Assembly (NCBI GenBank): GCA_020161455.1
Contig: JAIUNZ010000002.1
Coordinates: forward strand, 256,220-320,219
Source of the DNA: Bacteroidota bacterium
GTDB lineage: Bacteria > Bacteroidota > Bacteroidia > Flavobacteriales > Flavobacteriaceae
DNA: 64,000 bases
Direction of reading: 5' to 3'
Position 1 is the first letter of the stretch. Each line of letters opens with the position of its first letter. Below, piece by piece: positions 34,736-45,417 of the stretch. The notes under the pieces are model-generated. The model was not told the origin of the DNA and ran no database searches. It was given only the letters and a program-made list of their open reading frames with translations. Both the position numbers and the translations under genes were made by a program.

Positions 34736-35254
34736 ATGCAGCTTGATTGGCAACCAAAAAACCTTCAAAACGAACTTATTCAGCTCATTCCTTTGAAAGA
34801 AAATCATTTTGAAGAATTATATGAAGTTGCAAATGATGAATTACTTTGGGAACAACATCCTAATAAATTACGTTATCAACGAAATGTTTTTCAAAATTTT
34901 TTTGATGGCGCCATGGTTTCTAAAGGCGCATTTCTCATTTTAGATACCAAAACAAACGAAGTCGTTGGTAGCAGTCGTTTTTATGATTATGACGAAATAA
35001 ACAAAACTGTTTTAATTGGTTATACTTTTATCGGACGAAAGTTTTGGGGAAAAGGATACAACTTGGCTTTAAAGAAAATAATGATTGATTATGCTTTTCA
35101 ATTTGTAGAGAAAATTCATTTTCATATTGGCGCAACCAATTTCCGTTCACAAAAAGCCATTGAAAAAATTGGTGCCAAAAAAATTGCTGAATTAGAAGTT
35201 GCTTATCATGGCGAAGATTCTAAATTGAATTTTATTTATGAAATTTTGAAATAA
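34736..35254 (+). CDS. GNAT-family N-acetyltransferase
   Basis: 172 aa, RimJ/RimL-like GNAT fold. LIPLKENHFEELYEVANDELLWEQHP opens the domain; the acetyl-CoA binding part is around FIGRKFWGKGYNLALKKIMIDYAF (motif A, about 99-122), followed by HIGATNFRSQKAIEKIGAKK (motif B). Substrate unknown. The stop overlaps the start of the AddA-like gene (TAATG), so they are coupled. Confidence 0.9.
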   Translation: MQLDWQPKNLQNELIQLIPLKENHFEELYEVANDELLWEQHPNKLRYQRNVFQNFFDGAMVSKGAFLILDTKTNEVVGSSRFYDYDEINKTVLIGYTFIGRKFWGKGYNLALKKIMIDYAFQFVEKIHFHIGATNFRSQKAIEKIGAKKIAELEVAYHGEDSKLNFIYEILK

Positions 35255-38200
35255 TGACTAAAAAACCATTCTCAATCTACGACGCATCAGCAGGTTCGGG
35301 TAAAACCTATACCTTGGTAAAAGAATACCTAAAAATCATTCTTCTTGCTAAAAAACCTGATGCCTACCGAAATATTCTTGCCATCACGTTTACTAATAAA
35401 GCGGTTCACGAAATGAAAAGTCGTGTGGTACAAAACCTTTCAGAGTTTGCCAAGGAAAACCCTTCCGATAAAGCACATCAACTGATGCAAGTTATTCACT
35501 CCGAAACCGGTTTGAGTTTGCAAACAATTCATTTGAAAGCCAAAAGCATCATCAAGCATTTAATTCACAACTATGCCGCTTTTGACATTTCTACGATTGA
35601 TAAATTTACACACAAAGTCATTCGAAGTTTTGCACACGATTTGAATCTACCAATCACTTTTGAGGTTTCGCTTGATACTGAAAATCTGTTGACTGAAGCT
35701 GTTGATGCCATTATTGCTGAAGCTGGAAACGACAAACAACTCACAGAATTATTGGTAAATTATACTTTAGAAAAAACCAACGACGACAAATCTTGGGATA
35801 TTTCTAGAGAAATCATGGAAACGGGAAAATTGATATTGAATGAAAACAATCGCGAAGAAATCACGCATTTTCACAATAAATCGATAGAAGATTTTGTAGA
35901 AATTAAAAAGAAACTCGTCGATTTGTGTGAAGAAATCTTAGAAGAAACAGCTAATCTTGCTGCAAAGGCATTGGAATTAATCGATAGCAAAGGCATTGAT
36001 ATAAAATCGTTTTCAGCCGGACATTTTCCCAATCATTTAAAAAAATTGAGTGAAAAAGAATTCAATCCAAAAAATAAAACTTATCGCGAATTTGAAGACA
36101 TCAAAATCAACAAAACTGCAAAAGACAAGGAAATTATCGAAAATATTATTCCAGATTTAATTGAGAATTTAGATAAAATCTACAAAAAATATGAAAAGTT
36201 ATTTTTCTATGAAGCGTTTTTAAAAAACATCACGCCGCTTTCACTTTTAAACACGTTGAATAGCAAACTGAAATCCATTCAAGAAGAACAAAACATTTTA
36301 TCTATTGCCGAATTCAATCAATTGATTTATGAGCAAATTCAAAACCAACCGGCACCTTTTATATACGAACGTTTGGGCGAAAAATACCGTCATTTTTTTA
36401 TTGATGAGTTTCAAGATACGTCCGAGATGCAATGGCAAAATTTAATTCCATTAATTGGCAACTCGCTTTCGGGTCAAGATGAAGAAGGAACACAAGGAAC
36501 ATTGTTAATTGTTGGCGACCCAAAACAATCAATTTACCGATGGCGTGGCGGAAAAGCAGAACAATTTATTGCATTGAGTAAAGATGAAAATCCTTTTCCG
36601 AACGTTGAAAAAAACACCGAATCGCTAAAAACCAATTATAGAAGTTATGCAAAAGTAATCGAATTCAACAATGCATTCTTTGGTTTTCTGTCCAATCAAT
36701 TTGAAAATGAAGACTATAAGGACTTGTATGCCAATCATTCGCATCAAAAAAGTAATGATAAAAAAGGTGGTTTTGTTTCAATTTCGTTTATTCCAAAATT
36801 AGACAAAAACAATTTTGATGAAGAAGAAAACCCATCAAAAGACGAGCTTTATTTAGAAAAAACAGTTGAAAGTATTTTAAACGCAAAAGAAAAAGGATTT
36901 AAAAATAAAGAAATTACCATTCTAACTCGAAAAAAAGTGCAAGGAACGTTACTTGCCAATTATTTAACCGAAAAAGGTATTCCTATTTTATCATCCGAAA
37001 GTTTGTTGCTCGGTTCATCAAGCGAAGTCAAAGCGATTGTGGATTTGTTGCGTTATTTGAACAATTATTCCGACTTGGAAGCCAAAGCCAATTTCTTGTA
37101 TTATTTAGGAAGAAATGCGACAGTTGTAAAAGAAAATAAATTGCCCATTCACGATTTTATGGCAAAAGGAATGGAGTTTTCAGCCGAAAATGATTTTGAA
37201 AATTGGTTAACAGAATTTGGGATTACTTTTTCCTTTAGAAATATACGCAAAAAATCATTGTATGAAGCCACCGAAATCATCATTTCTAGAATAATTGCTA
37301 TTGAAAAAAGAACGGCTTATGTGCAATTTTTTCAAGATTTGGTTTTGGAACAAGACTTAAAAAAACAAGCTGGAATAGGTGATTTTTTGAAGTATTGGGA
37401 TGCGAATTCACATAAAATGAGCATTGCGTCACCCGAGGGAAATGATGCCGTAAAAATTATGACCATCCATAAATCGAAAGGGTTGGAATTTCCAGTAGTG
37501 ATTTTTCCGTTTGCGGATGAAGATTACAGTAAAGGTCCAAAAGAAAAAATTTGGCTATTTGCTGATGAAGAAATGGGTTTGCCAAAAGTATTGGTCGATA
37601 AAAATTCGGGTGTTGAAAATTATGGCGAACAAGCTTCCGAAGTGTATTTGCACAAAAAACAAGAAGAATTATTGGATGACATCAATGTGTTATATGTTGC
37701 TTTAACACGTGCCGAAGAACAATTATATATTATTTCTGAAATGCAAACTCGTTCAAATTCGACTGGTGAATATCCAAAGAATATGGCATCATTTTTTATT
37801 AACTATCTAATTCAAAAAGGCGAATTTGAAGAAGGGAAAATGGAATATCTTTCGGGAGAAAACAATAAACTTTCGGCACCAAACACAATAGAAGATAAAA
37901 CGCAAACCATTCCTCAAATGGCGGAAACACTTGATCCCAAAAATATTAAAATTGCGCAACGAGAAAGTTTAATGTGGAATACCTTTCAACAAAAAGCAAT
38001 CGAATTTGGAAATGTTTTGCACGAAATATTGGCGTTTATTGAAACCAAAGCCGATATTGATTTGGCATTAACTAAAGCTATTGAAAGCGGATTGATTGTT
38101 CCTGCTCAAAAAGGAGAAGTCCAAAAAACCTTAGAACAAATAGTTGGTCATGACGAATTACGATCTTTTTTTGCAACAGAGCATAAAATTTTGAACGAAA

Positions 38201-38421
38201 AAACGATTATTCAAAAAAATGGTGGCATCATAAAACCCGACCGAATGGCGGTTTCTAAAGAAAATGAAGTTTTTCTATTAGATTATAAAACAGGACAACA
38301 TTTGCCTAAACACAAAGCTCAATTAGACCATTATCAAATTGCGATTGAAAATATGGGCTATAAAGTCTGTAAAAAAACGTTGGTTTACATTGGAGACAAA
38401 ATTGAAATTGTAAATTTGTAA
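35254..38421 (+). CDS. AddA/RecB-like UvrD-family helicase-nuclease
   Basis: 1055 aa. Helicase motifs: Walker [21 protein letters not shown] (5-24), motif [16 protein letters not shown] (about 385-398), motif [16 protein letters not shown], motif [15 protein letters not shown], motif [16 protein letters not shown], motif [13 protein letters not shown]. The C-terminal RecB-type nuclease has PDRMAVS and [11 protein letters not shown]. With the AddB-like gene at 41241 it likely forms the AddAB complex that resects double-strand breaks for RecA loading. The partner genes are separated here by kbl and an ompA gene. Confidence 0.9.
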   Translation: MTKKPFSIYDASAGSGKTYTLVKEYLKIILLAKKPDAYRNILAITFTNKAVHEMKSRVVQNLSEFAKENPSDKAHQLMQVIHSETGLSLQTIHLKAKSIIKHLIHNYAAFDISTIDKFTHKVIRSFAHDLNLPITFEVSLDTENLLTEAVDAIIAEAGNDKQLTELLVNYTLEKTNDDKSWDISREIMETGKLILNENNREEITHFHNKSIEDFVEIKKKLVDLCEEILEETANLAAKALELIDSKGIDIKSFSAGHFPNHLKKLSEKEFNPKNKTYREFEDIKINKTAKDKEIIENIIPDLIENLDKIYKKYEKLFFYEAFLKNITPLSLLNTLNSKLKSIQEEQNILSIAEFNQLIYEQIQNQPAPFIYERLGEKYRHFFIDEFQDTSEMQWQNLIPLIGNSLSGQDEEGTQGTLLIVGDPKQSIYRWRGGKAEQFIALSKDENPFPNVEKNTESLKTNYRSYAKVIEFNNAFFGFLSNQFENEDYKDLYANHSHQKSNDKKGGFVSISFIPKLDKNNFDEEENPSKDELYLEKTVESILNAKEKGFKNKEITILTRKKVQGTLLANYLTEKGIPILSSESLLLGSSSEVKAIVDLLRYLNNYSDLEAKANFLYYLGRNATVVKENKLPIHDFMAKGMEFSAENDFENWLTEFGITFSFRNIRKKSLYEATEIIISRIIAIEKRTAYVQFFQDLVLEQDLKKQAGIGDFLKYWDANSHKMSIASPEGNDAVKIMTIHKSKGLEFPVVIFPFADEDYSKGPKEKIWLFADEEMGLPKVLVDKNSGVENYGEQASEVYLHKKQEELLDDINVLYVALTRAEEQLYIISEMQTRSNSTGEYPKNMASFFINYLIQKGEFEEGKMEYLSGENNKLSAPNTIEDKTQTIPQMAETLDPKNIKIAQRESLMWNTFQQKAIEFGNVLHEILAFIETKADIDLALTKAIESGLIVPAQKGEVQKTLEQIVGHDELRSFFATEHKILNEKTIIQKNGGIIKPDRMAVSKENEVFLLDYKTGQHLPKHKAQLDHYQIAIENMGYKVCKKTLVYIGDKIEIVNL

Positions 38422-38456
38422 CCACAAACAATAAACTACAAACCAAAATTAAAAGT

Positions 38457-39650
38457 ATGTACGGAAAAATACAACAACACTTACAAAACGAATTAAAAGC
38501 CATCGAAGAAAATGGTTTGTATAAAAAAGAACGTATCATCACTTCGCCACAAGGAGCGGAGATTATGGTAAATGGCGAGACGGTTCTAAATTTTTGTGCC
38601 AATAATTATTTAGGTTTGTCATCGCATCCCGAAGTAATTCAAGCGGCAAAAGATGCTTTGGATTCTCATGGTTTCGGAATGTCATCGGTGCGATTTATTT
38701 GCGGAACACAAGATATTCACAAAACCTTGGAACAAAAAATTGCTGATTTTTATGGAACCGAAGACACTATTCTTTATGCAGCAGCTTTTGATGCAAATGG
38801 TGGCGTTTTCGAACCATTATTAGGAGAAGAAGATTGCATTATTTCGGACAGTTTAAATCATGCTTCCATTATTGACGGAGTTCGTTTATGTAAAGCAGCA
38901 CGCTATCGTTATGAAAACTCCAATATGGAAGATTTAGAAATGCAATTAAAAAAAGCCGTTGAAGCAGAACATCGTTTTAAATTAATAGTTACCGATGGCG
39001 TTTTTTCAATGGATGGCTTAGTGGCACCTTTGGATAAAATTTGTGATTTAGCCGATAAATATGATGCAATGGTAATGGTTGATGAGTGTCATGCAGCTGG
39101 ATTTATTGGTGCTACTGGAAAAGGAACTTTGGAAGCAAAAGGTGTAATGGGAAGAGTTGACATTATCACTGGAACTTTAGGAAAAGCACTTGGTGGTGCA
39201 ATGGGCGGCTATACTACAGCAAAAAAAGAAGTCATTGAAATTTTACGACAACGTTCAAGACCTTATTTGTTTTCAAATTCATTAGCACCAGCAATAGTTG
39301 GTGCTTCTATTAAGGTATTTGAATTGTTGAAAAAAGATACTTCTTTAAGAGATAAATTAGAATCAAACACCAATTATTTCAAAGAAGGTATGAAAAATGC
39401 AGGTTTTGATATTATCGATGGTGATTCTGCCATTGTTCCTGTAATGCTATATGATGCTAAATTATCACAAGTTATGGCAGATGAATTATTAAAAAAAGGG
39501 ATTTATGTAATTGGTTTCTTTTTTCCAGTAGTTCCCAAAGGAAAAGCTAGAATCAGAGTGCAACTATCTGCAGCACACACTAAAGAGCATTTAGACAGAG
39601 CAATTTTAGCCTTTACGGAGGTTGGCAAGAAGCTAAACGTTATAAAATAG
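38457..39650 (+). CDS. kbl: Glycine C-acetyltransferase (2-amino-3-ketobutyrate CoA ligase)
   Basis: 397 aa, alpha-oxoamine synthase family PLP enzyme. Works with threonine dehydrogenase in threonine breakdown, splitting 2-amino-3-ketobutyrate with CoA into glycine and acetyl-CoA. [14 protein letters not shown] (about 42-55), [17 protein letters not shown] (about 75-91), [14 protein letters not shown] (about 204-217) and the PLP lysine in [18 protein letters not shown] (about 233-250). Typical length. No tdh gene is adjacent. Confidence 0.94.
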   Translation: MYGKIQQHLQNELKAIEENGLYKKERIITSPQGAEIMVNGETVLNFCANNYLGLSSHPEVIQAAKDALDSHGFGMSSVRFICGTQDIHKTLEQKIADFYGTEDTILYAAAFDANGGVFEPLLGEEDCIISDSLNHASIIDGVRLCKAARYRYENSNMEDLEMQLKKAVEAEHRFKLIVTDGVFSMDGLVAPLDKICDLADKYDAMVMVDECHAAGFIGATGKGTLEAKGVMGRVDIITGTLGKALGGAMGGYTTAKKEVIEILRQRSRPYLFSNSLAPAIVGASIKVFELLKKDTSLRDKLESNTNYFKEGMKNAGFDIIDGDSAIVPVMLYDAKLSQVMADELLKKGIYVIGFFFPVVPKGKARIRVQLSAAHTKEHLDRAILAFTEVGKKLNVIK

Positions 39651-39713
39651 CGGCATTTTTATTTCAAAATTTTACTCTAATAGTTATATAATTCACACAT
39701 TTTAACAATTAGA

Positions 39714-39745
39714 TTTTGATATTATTGGAATACGTATTACTTTTG
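39714..39745 (+). promoter_or_regulatory. Promoter of ompA-type gene
   Basis: TTTTG (39714-39718), 19-base spacer, TACTTTTG (39738-39745). Both halves of the Flavobacterium consensus (TTG, 17-23 bases, TAnnTTTG) are present; the ATG is 37 bases downstream. Confidence 0.7.
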
Positions 39746-39781
39746 CTCTATTATAATTATTATAATCTAATCAAATTAAGT

Positions 39782-41176
39782 ATGAAACACCTTAACAAAT
39801 TATTCGTTGCTTTGGTAATGTTAGCTGGAATCAGTTCTCAAGCTCAAGACAGCAACAACCCATGGGCTATATCTTTTGGGGTAAATGCAGTTGACACTAG
39901 AGTTAGTGCAGCTTCTAAATTAGAAGATCAGTTTTCAGAATTTTTCAATGCAAAAGACAATTGGAACATTTTGCCTTCTGTATCTTTCGTAAACGTATCT
40001 AAATACGTTGGTAGTAACTTCTCTTTTGGAGTTACAGGATCTATTAACAAATTAACTAAATTTGTTAATCCAAGAGTTGGAACAAACGATTATACAGTAA
40101 CCAATCCTGGAGATGTTAATTATTACGCAGTTGATGGTGTAATCAATTACAGCTTAATGAACGTAATCAAATCTAAAACTATTGATCCTTCTATTCATGT
40201 AGGAGGTGGTTATACTTGGTTAGGTGACGTTTCTAGCGCAGGAACTGTAAATGGTGGTTTAGGTTTGGCTTACTGGTTTTCTGAAAACGTAGGTTTATCG
40301 TATCGTGCTACTTACAAGTACTCATTTGAAGATAGTAGAGCAGACATGCCAACTCACATGCAGCACTTTGCTGGTCTTACTTTCAAATTTGGAGGGAAAG
40401 ATACAGATGGTGACGGAATTTATGACAAAGATGATGCTTGTCCAGACCAAGCAGGTTTAAAACAATTTAATGGTTGTCCTGATACTGATGCTGATGGAAT
40501 CGCCGATAAAGATGATGCTTGTCCAGATGTTGCTGGTCCAGTTGAATTCAACGGTTGTCCTGACACAGACGGTGATGGAATCGCTGATAAAGATGATGCT
40601 TGTCCAGATGTAGCTGGTTTAAAATCATTGAATGGTTGTCCTGATACTGATGGAGATGGAATTGCTGATAAATCAGACAAATGTCCAGACGTTAAAGGTC
40701 CTAAAGAAAATGGTGGATGTCCTTGGCCAGATAGAGATGGTGATAGCGTATTAGACAAAGATGATAAATGTCCAGACGTTAAAGGAACTGTTGCTAACAA
40801 TGGTTGCCCAGAAGTATCTGACGAAGTTGTAAAAAGATTGAACGATTATGCTAAAACTATCTTATTTGATAGTGGTAAAGCTTCTTTCCAACAACAAACA
40901 TACCCAGTACTACAATCTATTACAGGAATCTTAAAAGAGTATCCAAATTCTAAATTCTCTTTAGAAGGACACACTGATAGCGATGGTAAAGACGCTGCTA
41001 ACCAAAAACTATCTGAAGATAGAGCAGCTGCTGTTAAAAACTATTTAGTAGAAAACGGTATAGATACCTCAAGATTATCTTCTAAAGGATTTGGTGAGTC
41101 AATGCCAATTGACACTAACAAAACGAAAGCTGGAAAAGCTAACAACAGAAGAGTTGAAGTGAAATTAGTAAAATAA
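39782..41176 (+). CDS. OmpA-family outer-membrane protein with thrombospondin-3 repeats
   Basis: 464 aa from the ATG at 39782; a longer frame from a TTG at 39716 would start inside the promoter. Signal peptide 1-21 (GISSQAQ). An N-terminal eight-stranded barrel (about 22-205) is followed by five Asp-rich calcium-binding TSP3 repeats (about 210-340, [18 protein letters not shown] type) and a C-terminal OmpA peptidoglycan-binding domain (about 350-464, [22 protein letters not shown]). Major outer-membrane proteins of this type (P60/OmpA) are abundant in Flavobacterium, and its full consensus promoter and terminator fit high expression. Confidence 0.94.
   Translation: MKHLNKLFVALVMLAGISSQAQDSNNPWAISFGVNAVDTRVSAASKLEDQFSEFFNAKDNWNILPSVSFVNVSKYVGSNFSFGVTGSINKLTKFVNPRVGTNDYTVTNPGDVNYYAVDGVINYSLMNVIKSKTIDPSIHVGGGYTWLGDVSSAGTVNGGLGLAYWFSENVGLSYRATYKYSFEDSRADMPTHMQHFAGLTFKFGGKDTDGDGIYDKDDACPDQAGLKQFNGCPDTDADGIADKDDACPDVAGPVEFNGCPDTDGDGIADKDDACPDVAGLKSLNGCPDTDGDGIADKSDKCPDVKGPKENGGCPWPDRDGDSVLDKDDKCPDVKGTVANNGCPEVSDEVVKRLNDYAKTILFDSGKASFQQQTYPVLQSITGILKEYPNSKFSLEGHTDSDGKDAANQKLSEDRAAAVKNYLVENGIDTSRLSSKGFGESMPIDTNKTKAGKANNRRVEVKLVK
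40399..40814 (+). repeat. TSP3 repeat-coding stretch, five tandem units
   Basis: Units of about 75 bases encode [16 protein letters not shown]-like calcium loops. Neighbouring units share long identical stretches, so slippage or recombination is possible. It creates an artificial open frame on the opposite strand. Confidence 0.85.
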
Positions 41177-41198
41177 TTTATTTTTAAAATATTTTCAT

Positions 41199-41229
41199 AA
41201 AAACGTCCCGAATTTCGGGACGTTTTTTT
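41199..41229 (+). terminator. Terminator of ompA-type gene
   Basis: AAAACGTCCCGAA and TTCGGGACGTTTT form a 13-bp perfect stem with a one-base centre, followed by TTTTATTTTT. Confidence 0.9.
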
Positions 41230-41240
41230 ATTTTTATACA

Positions 41241-43994
41241 ATGTCAAAAACAACTTTTCTCAAACAACTAGCGCAAACTATAATTAAGAAACATTCTGAA
41301 AACCTTTCGGATGTTGTGATTATTTTACCAAATAGGAGAGCAAAAGTTTTTTTGATAAATGAATTACAACTTGCTACAGATAAAACGATTTTTGCTCCAG
41401 AAATCACTTCCATTGAAGACTTTATTCAAACTATTTCTGGAATAAGAAGCATTGATTCGGTAGAGTTATTATTTGAATTTTATGAAGTCTATTGCAAAGT
41501 TGAGGAACAAGACAAACTAGACGAATTTGAAAACTTCGCAAATTGGGCAAAAACCTTATTACAAGATTTTAATGAAATTGACCGTTATCTTTTAGATCCC
41601 AATAAAATTCTAAAATATCTTGAAAACATAAAAGAAATCGAACACTGGTCAGTTGATAGTAACAAGAAAACCAACTTAATTGAAAAACACCTTTTGTTTT
41701 GGAAAAAATTGCCGCTCTATTATCATTCTTTTTACAAACATTTATTCAACAAAGGTATAGGTTATCAAGGGTTAATTTATCGTGAGGCCAAAGAAAATCT
41801 AAAAAATTATACCGATAATTTAAAAAATAAAATTTTTATTTTTGCTGGTTTTAATGCTTTAAATCAAGCAGAAGAATTGATTGTTCAACATTTTTTAGCC
41901 ATTGATAGAGCGGAAGTTTTTTGGGATTTGGATGAGGTATTCTTAAGAGATGAATTTCATGATGCAGGTTTGTTTCAACGTAGGTTTAAAAAAGAGTGGA
42001 ACTACTATAAAACCAATCCCTATCAATGGATTGCTAAAGATTTTGCAACTGAAAAAAAGATTGAAATCATCAGCACCCCAAAAGCAATTGGTCAAGCCAA
42101 AATTGTTGGAAACCTAATCCATCAATATGCCGAAAAAGAAAATCTTCAGAATGTTGCTATCGTTCTTGGCGAAGAAAATTTACTCTTACCGATACTCTAT
42201 TCTTTACCATCTACTGTAGATGCACTCAATGTTACTATGGGCTTTTCAAGTAAAAACAACCCTGCGCAATTATTGATTGCGAAGCTGTTTAAACTTCATG
42301 TCAATACCACAAATCGAAACAGCTCGAGTTATACGATGTATTTTAAAGATGTGCTCGATGTGCTAACCAATCCTTTAATAGAGCCACATGTTGATGCTTA
42401 TGACTTGGTAAACAAAATCAATAAAAATAATTTTTCTTTTATCTCTTGGAATAAATTGCACGAATTATATGGAAAAGAAAATGTACTTTATAAATTATTG
42501 TTTCAGAAATGGGATGCCAATCCAGTACAGTTTTTTGAAAGCATAGGCGAAATATTAGTACATATTAAGAACAAATTAAATCGTGAAAATGAGGAAGAAA
42601 AAATCACAACTGCTTTTGTCTATTCAATATACAAAGTCATCAATAAATTGATTTCTTATTTCGACCATCAAAATTCGGTTACCGATTTAAAAACAGTATT
42701 CGCTATTTACAAACAAGTGATTGATGTAGCCGAAGTTTCTTTTGAAGGCGAACCTTTGCAAGGATTACAGATTATGGGTGTTTTAGAAAGCAGAGTGTTG
42801 GATTTTGATACTGTAATTATCACCTCGGTTAATGAAGGCAAATTTCCAGCAGGAAAATCAATCAATTCTTTTATTCCCTATGATGTAAAACGTGAATATG
42901 GTTTGCCAACTTTCAAAGAAAAAGACGCCATTTACACGTATCACTTCTATCATTTATTGCAACGTGCCAAAAATATTTACTTATTATACAATTCCGACAG
43001 CGATGGCTTTGATGCTGGTGAAAAAAGTAGGTTCATCACGCAATTAGAGATTGAAAAACAACCCAATCATACACTGAAACATTCATTTTATAATCCAGCT
43101 GTACCCGAAATCGCGAATCAGCCAATCATAATTGAGAAATCAGAATTGGTACAGCAACGCTTGAAAGAAATTGCACATAATGGGTTTTCTCCTTCTTCGT
43201 TAACAAGTTATATTCGAAACCCATTACAATTTTATTTTCAACGTATTCTTCGTATCAAAGAAACCGATGAAGTAGAAGAAAATATTGCTGTAAATACTTT
43301 GGGAACCATTATTCATGCTACTTTAGAAGAGTTGTACAAACCTTTTTTAAATAGAATTTTAACGATTGATGACATTAAAAATTCATTTCCTAAAATCGCA
43401 AACGAAGTAACCCTTCAATTTAAAAAAGAATACAAAGAAGGCGAAATAAAAACGGGAAGAAACCTTCTTGCTTTTGAAGTCGCCAAACGCAATGTGGAAA
43501 ATTTCCTCAATAGCGAACTAAAATCTTTAGAAAATGGTGATGAAATTCAAGTTTTGTCGCTAGAAACTTCTTACGAACGAACCATTGAAGACAAACGTTT
43601 GCCTTTTCCAGTCTTAATTAAAGGAAATATTGATAGAGTTGAACTTCATAACGGAAAAATCCGGATTATAGATTATAAAACAGGTAAGGTTGAAGGTAGA
43701 AATATGACGCTTTATGATTGGAATGGTTTAACTGCTGACATTAAAAACGATAAAATCATTCAGGTTTTGGCATATGCTTTTATGTATGAACCCGAAGCTA
43801 AAAACCGTCAGATAGAAGCAGGAATCATATCGTTTAAAAACATGAAAGCTGGGTTTCTTCCCTTCAATTTTAAAGTAGATAAGGTTACAACCGAAGTAAT
43901 AACTCCCGAAATCATGGAAAATTATTTAAATGAAATTGTAAACTTGCTTTTAACCATTTTTGATAGAGACAAACCCTTTGAAGAACTACTATAA
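41241..43994 (+). CDS. AddB-like PD-(D/E)XK nuclease protein
   Basis: 917 aa. N-terminal inactive helicase-like part (about 1-620; VVIILPNRRAKVFLINEL, then LQGLQIMGVLESRVLDFDTVIITSVNEGKFP) and C-terminal RecB-family nuclease (about 640-900) with SSLTSYIRNPLQFYFQ, GNIDRVELHN and RIIDYKTGKVEG. In AddB of Firmicutes a cysteine precedes the P-x-x-F step and helps hold an iron-sulfur cluster; here it is N-P-L-Q-F, so the cluster is probably absent. Partner of the AddA-like gene at 35254. Confidence 0.87.
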   Translation: MSKTTFLKQLAQTIIKKHSENLSDVVIILPNRRAKVFLINELQLATDKTIFAPEITSIEDFIQTISGIRSIDSVELLFEFYEVYCKVEEQDKLDEFENFANWAKTLLQDFNEIDRYLLDPNKILKYLENIKEIEHWSVDSNKKTNLIEKHLLFWKKLPLYYHSFYKHLFNKGIGYQGLIYREAKENLKNYTDNLKNKIFIFAGFNALNQAEELIVQHFLAIDRAEVFWDLDEVFLRDEFHDAGLFQRRFKKEWNYYKTNPYQWIAKDFATEKKIEIISTPKAIGQAKIVGNLIHQYAEKENLQNVAIVLGEENLLLPILYSLPSTVDALNVTMGFSSKNNPAQLLIAKLFKLHVNTTNRNSSSYTMYFKDVLDVLTNPLIEPHVDAYDLVNKINKNNFSFISWNKLHELYGKENVLYKLLFQKWDANPVQFFESIGEILVHIKNKLNRENEEEKITTAFVYSIYKVINKLISYFDHQNSVTDLKTVFAIYKQVIDVAEVSFEGEPLQGLQIMGVLESRVLDFDTVIITSVNEGKFPAGKSINSFIPYDVKREYGLPTFKEKDAIYTYHFYHLLQRAKNIYLLYNSDSDGFDAGEKSRFITQLEIEKQPNHTLKHSFYNPAVPEIANQPIIIEKSELVQQRLKEIAHNGFSPSSLTSYIRNPLQFYFQRILRIKETDEVEENIAVNTLGTIIHATLEELYKPFLNRILTIDDIKNSFPKIANEVTLQFKKEYKEGEIKTGRNLLAFEVAKRNVENFLNSELKSLENGDEIQVLSLETSYERTIEDKRLPFPVLIKGNIDRVELHNGKIRIIDYKTGKVEGRNMTLYDWNGLTADIKNDKIIQVLAYAFMYEPEAKNRQIEAGIISFKNMKAGFLPFNFKVDKVTTEVITPEIMENYLNEIVNLLLTIFDRDKPFEELL

Positions 43995-44050
43995 TTAGGA
44001 ATTGTCGTTTTTTTTTCGTATATTATTAATGAACTTAAAATTCAAAATAT

Positions 44051-44434
44051 ATGAAAAAAATAATTATTTTAACTTTCTTGATTTTAGCCTCTTGTGCATC
44101 AAAAGTCAAATTTCCAGTTTCTAATGTTACACCAGGAGCCGAAATTACGGTCAAAACCTCCAAAGATGATAATGGAAACAGTAAACTAAAGCTGAAGGCA
44201 AAGTTTTTAACTTCACCCGAAAGGTTATCGCCTTCCAAAAAGTTTTATTTGGTGTGGCTCCAAACGAAATCTAACGGTTTGCAAAATTTAGGAAAATTTG
44301 AGACCGATGCTTCATCAAAAGCATCATTTGAAACGATTACGCCTTATGAACCCGATGAAATTTTTATTACCGCAGAAGATGATGCTGCTATTAAGTATCC
44401 AACGGGTCAAGAGATTTCAAGAGCGAAACTCTAA
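44051..44434 (+). CDS. Small lipoprotein, conserved hypothetical
   Basis: 127 aa. Signal peptide with lipobox LILASC (C16), then a single beta-rich domain (about 20-125; KKFYLVWLQTKSNGLQNLGKFETD and EIFITAEDDAAIKYPTGQEI). The fold pattern recalls the C-terminal sandwich of anti-sigma-K-like proteins, but there is no proof. Ends at a terminator shared with the convergent hydrolase gene. Confidence 0.75.
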   Translation: MKKIIILTFLILASCASKVKFPVSNVTPGAEITVKTSKDDNGNSKLKLKAKFLTSPERLSPSKKFYLVWLQTKSNGLQNLGKFETDASSKASFETITPYEPDEIFITAEDDAAIKYPTGQEISRAKL

Positions 44435-44451
44435 TTTAGAAGAATCATTAG

Positions 44452-44483
44452 AAAACAATTCACGAAAGTGAGTTGTTTTTTTT
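44452..44483. terminator. Terminator with GAAA loop
   Basis: AAACAATTCAC (44453-44463), loop GAAA, GTGAGTTGTTT (44468-44478), 11 pairs with one G-U, then TTTTTATA. It stops the lipoprotein gene; it abuts the convergent hydrolase stop. Confidence 0.85.
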
Positions 44484-45264
44484 ATATCCCTTTTAAAAAG
44501 CTCAATAAAACTTTCTTTAATTCAAATTGATTTTCAATATGACTCATGTGACCATCGGGAAAAGTGGTGAGTTTTACTTTGGTTCCTTCTATTTGTTCTA
44601 AATTCTCTTCGTAAATTAAAACACCATCTTTTTTCCCTAAAATTAATTGGATTGGAAACGGAGCAAAATGCAAAATAACTTCTCTATCTATTCTGATTTT
44701 CATGCCTTCAAGTGCCGCTACGATACCTTGAAGCGGTGTTTTAAGAGCTTCGAGTTTTACTTTTTCAATGTCATCTATCATTTTTTTGCGGTTGTCTTCG
44801 CTGAAAAGATTGGCGATACTCATTCGGACGAAATTGGTATAATTTTGTTTAACAGCTACAATGGCTCGATCACGATTTACCTTTCTTTCATTACTATCGG
44901 CGCGAGAAGTAGAGTTTAAAAGCACTAATCCTTTTATGTTTTCGGGATACAATTCGGCAAAAGCCAAAGCAATATAACCACCCATAGAATGCCCAATAAA
45001 AACTGCCTTTCTAATTTTTAATTCATGAAGAATAGCTTGTACCATATCGGCTTGATCTTCCATAGAATGTACATATCCCAAACATTCGCTATCACCATGA
45101 CCTAATAAATCAATGGTGATGATGCGGTTTTTTTTGACCAAATCGGGGATAAAAGCATCCCACATGGTTTTATTTTCTAAAAAACCATGAAGAAAAACAA
45201 CTGCAGTGCCTTTGCCTTGATCAGTGAAAGAGATTTTGGTGTTTTTGTAGATGGTGGTTTTCAT
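44482..45264 (-). CDS. Alpha/beta hydrolase
   Basis: 260 aa, cytoplasmic. Oxyanion region VVFLHGFLENKTMWD (about 22-36), nucleophile elbow FIGHSMGGYIAL (about 89-100, Ser), acid in LILGKKDGVLI and catalytic His in FPDGHMSHIENQFE. The triad is intact. The family covers esterases, haloperoxidase-like and MenH-like enzymes; the substrate is not readable. Confidence 0.9.
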   Translation of the reverse strand: MKTTIYKNTKISFTDQGKGTAVVFLHGFLENKTMWDAFIPDLVKKNRIITIDLLGHGDSECLGYVHSMEDQADMVQAILHELKIRKAVFIGHSMGGYIALAFAELYPENIKGLVLLNSTSRADSNERKVNRDRAIVAVKQNYTNFVRMSIANLFSEDNRKKMIDDIEKVKLEALKTPLQGIVAALEGMKIRIDREVILHFAPFPIQLILGKKDGVLIYEENLEQIEGTKVKLTTFPDGHMSHIENQFELKKVLLSFLKGI

Positions 45265-45350
45265 TGATGCAAAAATAATTTATTTAACCCTATAAATCAT
45301 TTAAGTTTTATAAAAGAAAACTCAAATCTTCTTAGATGACTTATAGGGAA

Positions 45351-45382
45351 AAAAAAGCGGCTCACTTTCGTAAACCGCCTTT
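45351..45382 (-). terminator. Terminator of the aminopeptidase gene
   Basis: On the minus strand GCGGTTTAC, loop GAAA, GTGAGCCGC (nine pairs with two G-U) is followed by a T-run. Confidence 0.8.
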
Positions 45383-45417
45383 TAAACTTATAATCCTTTA
45401 AACGCCTTAACTAAAAT

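Noticed and set aside
40420-40800. 126-codon antisense open frame
   Set aside because: It is a by-product of the TSP3 repeats on the plus strand; the translation is a Ser/Gly/Pro repeat.
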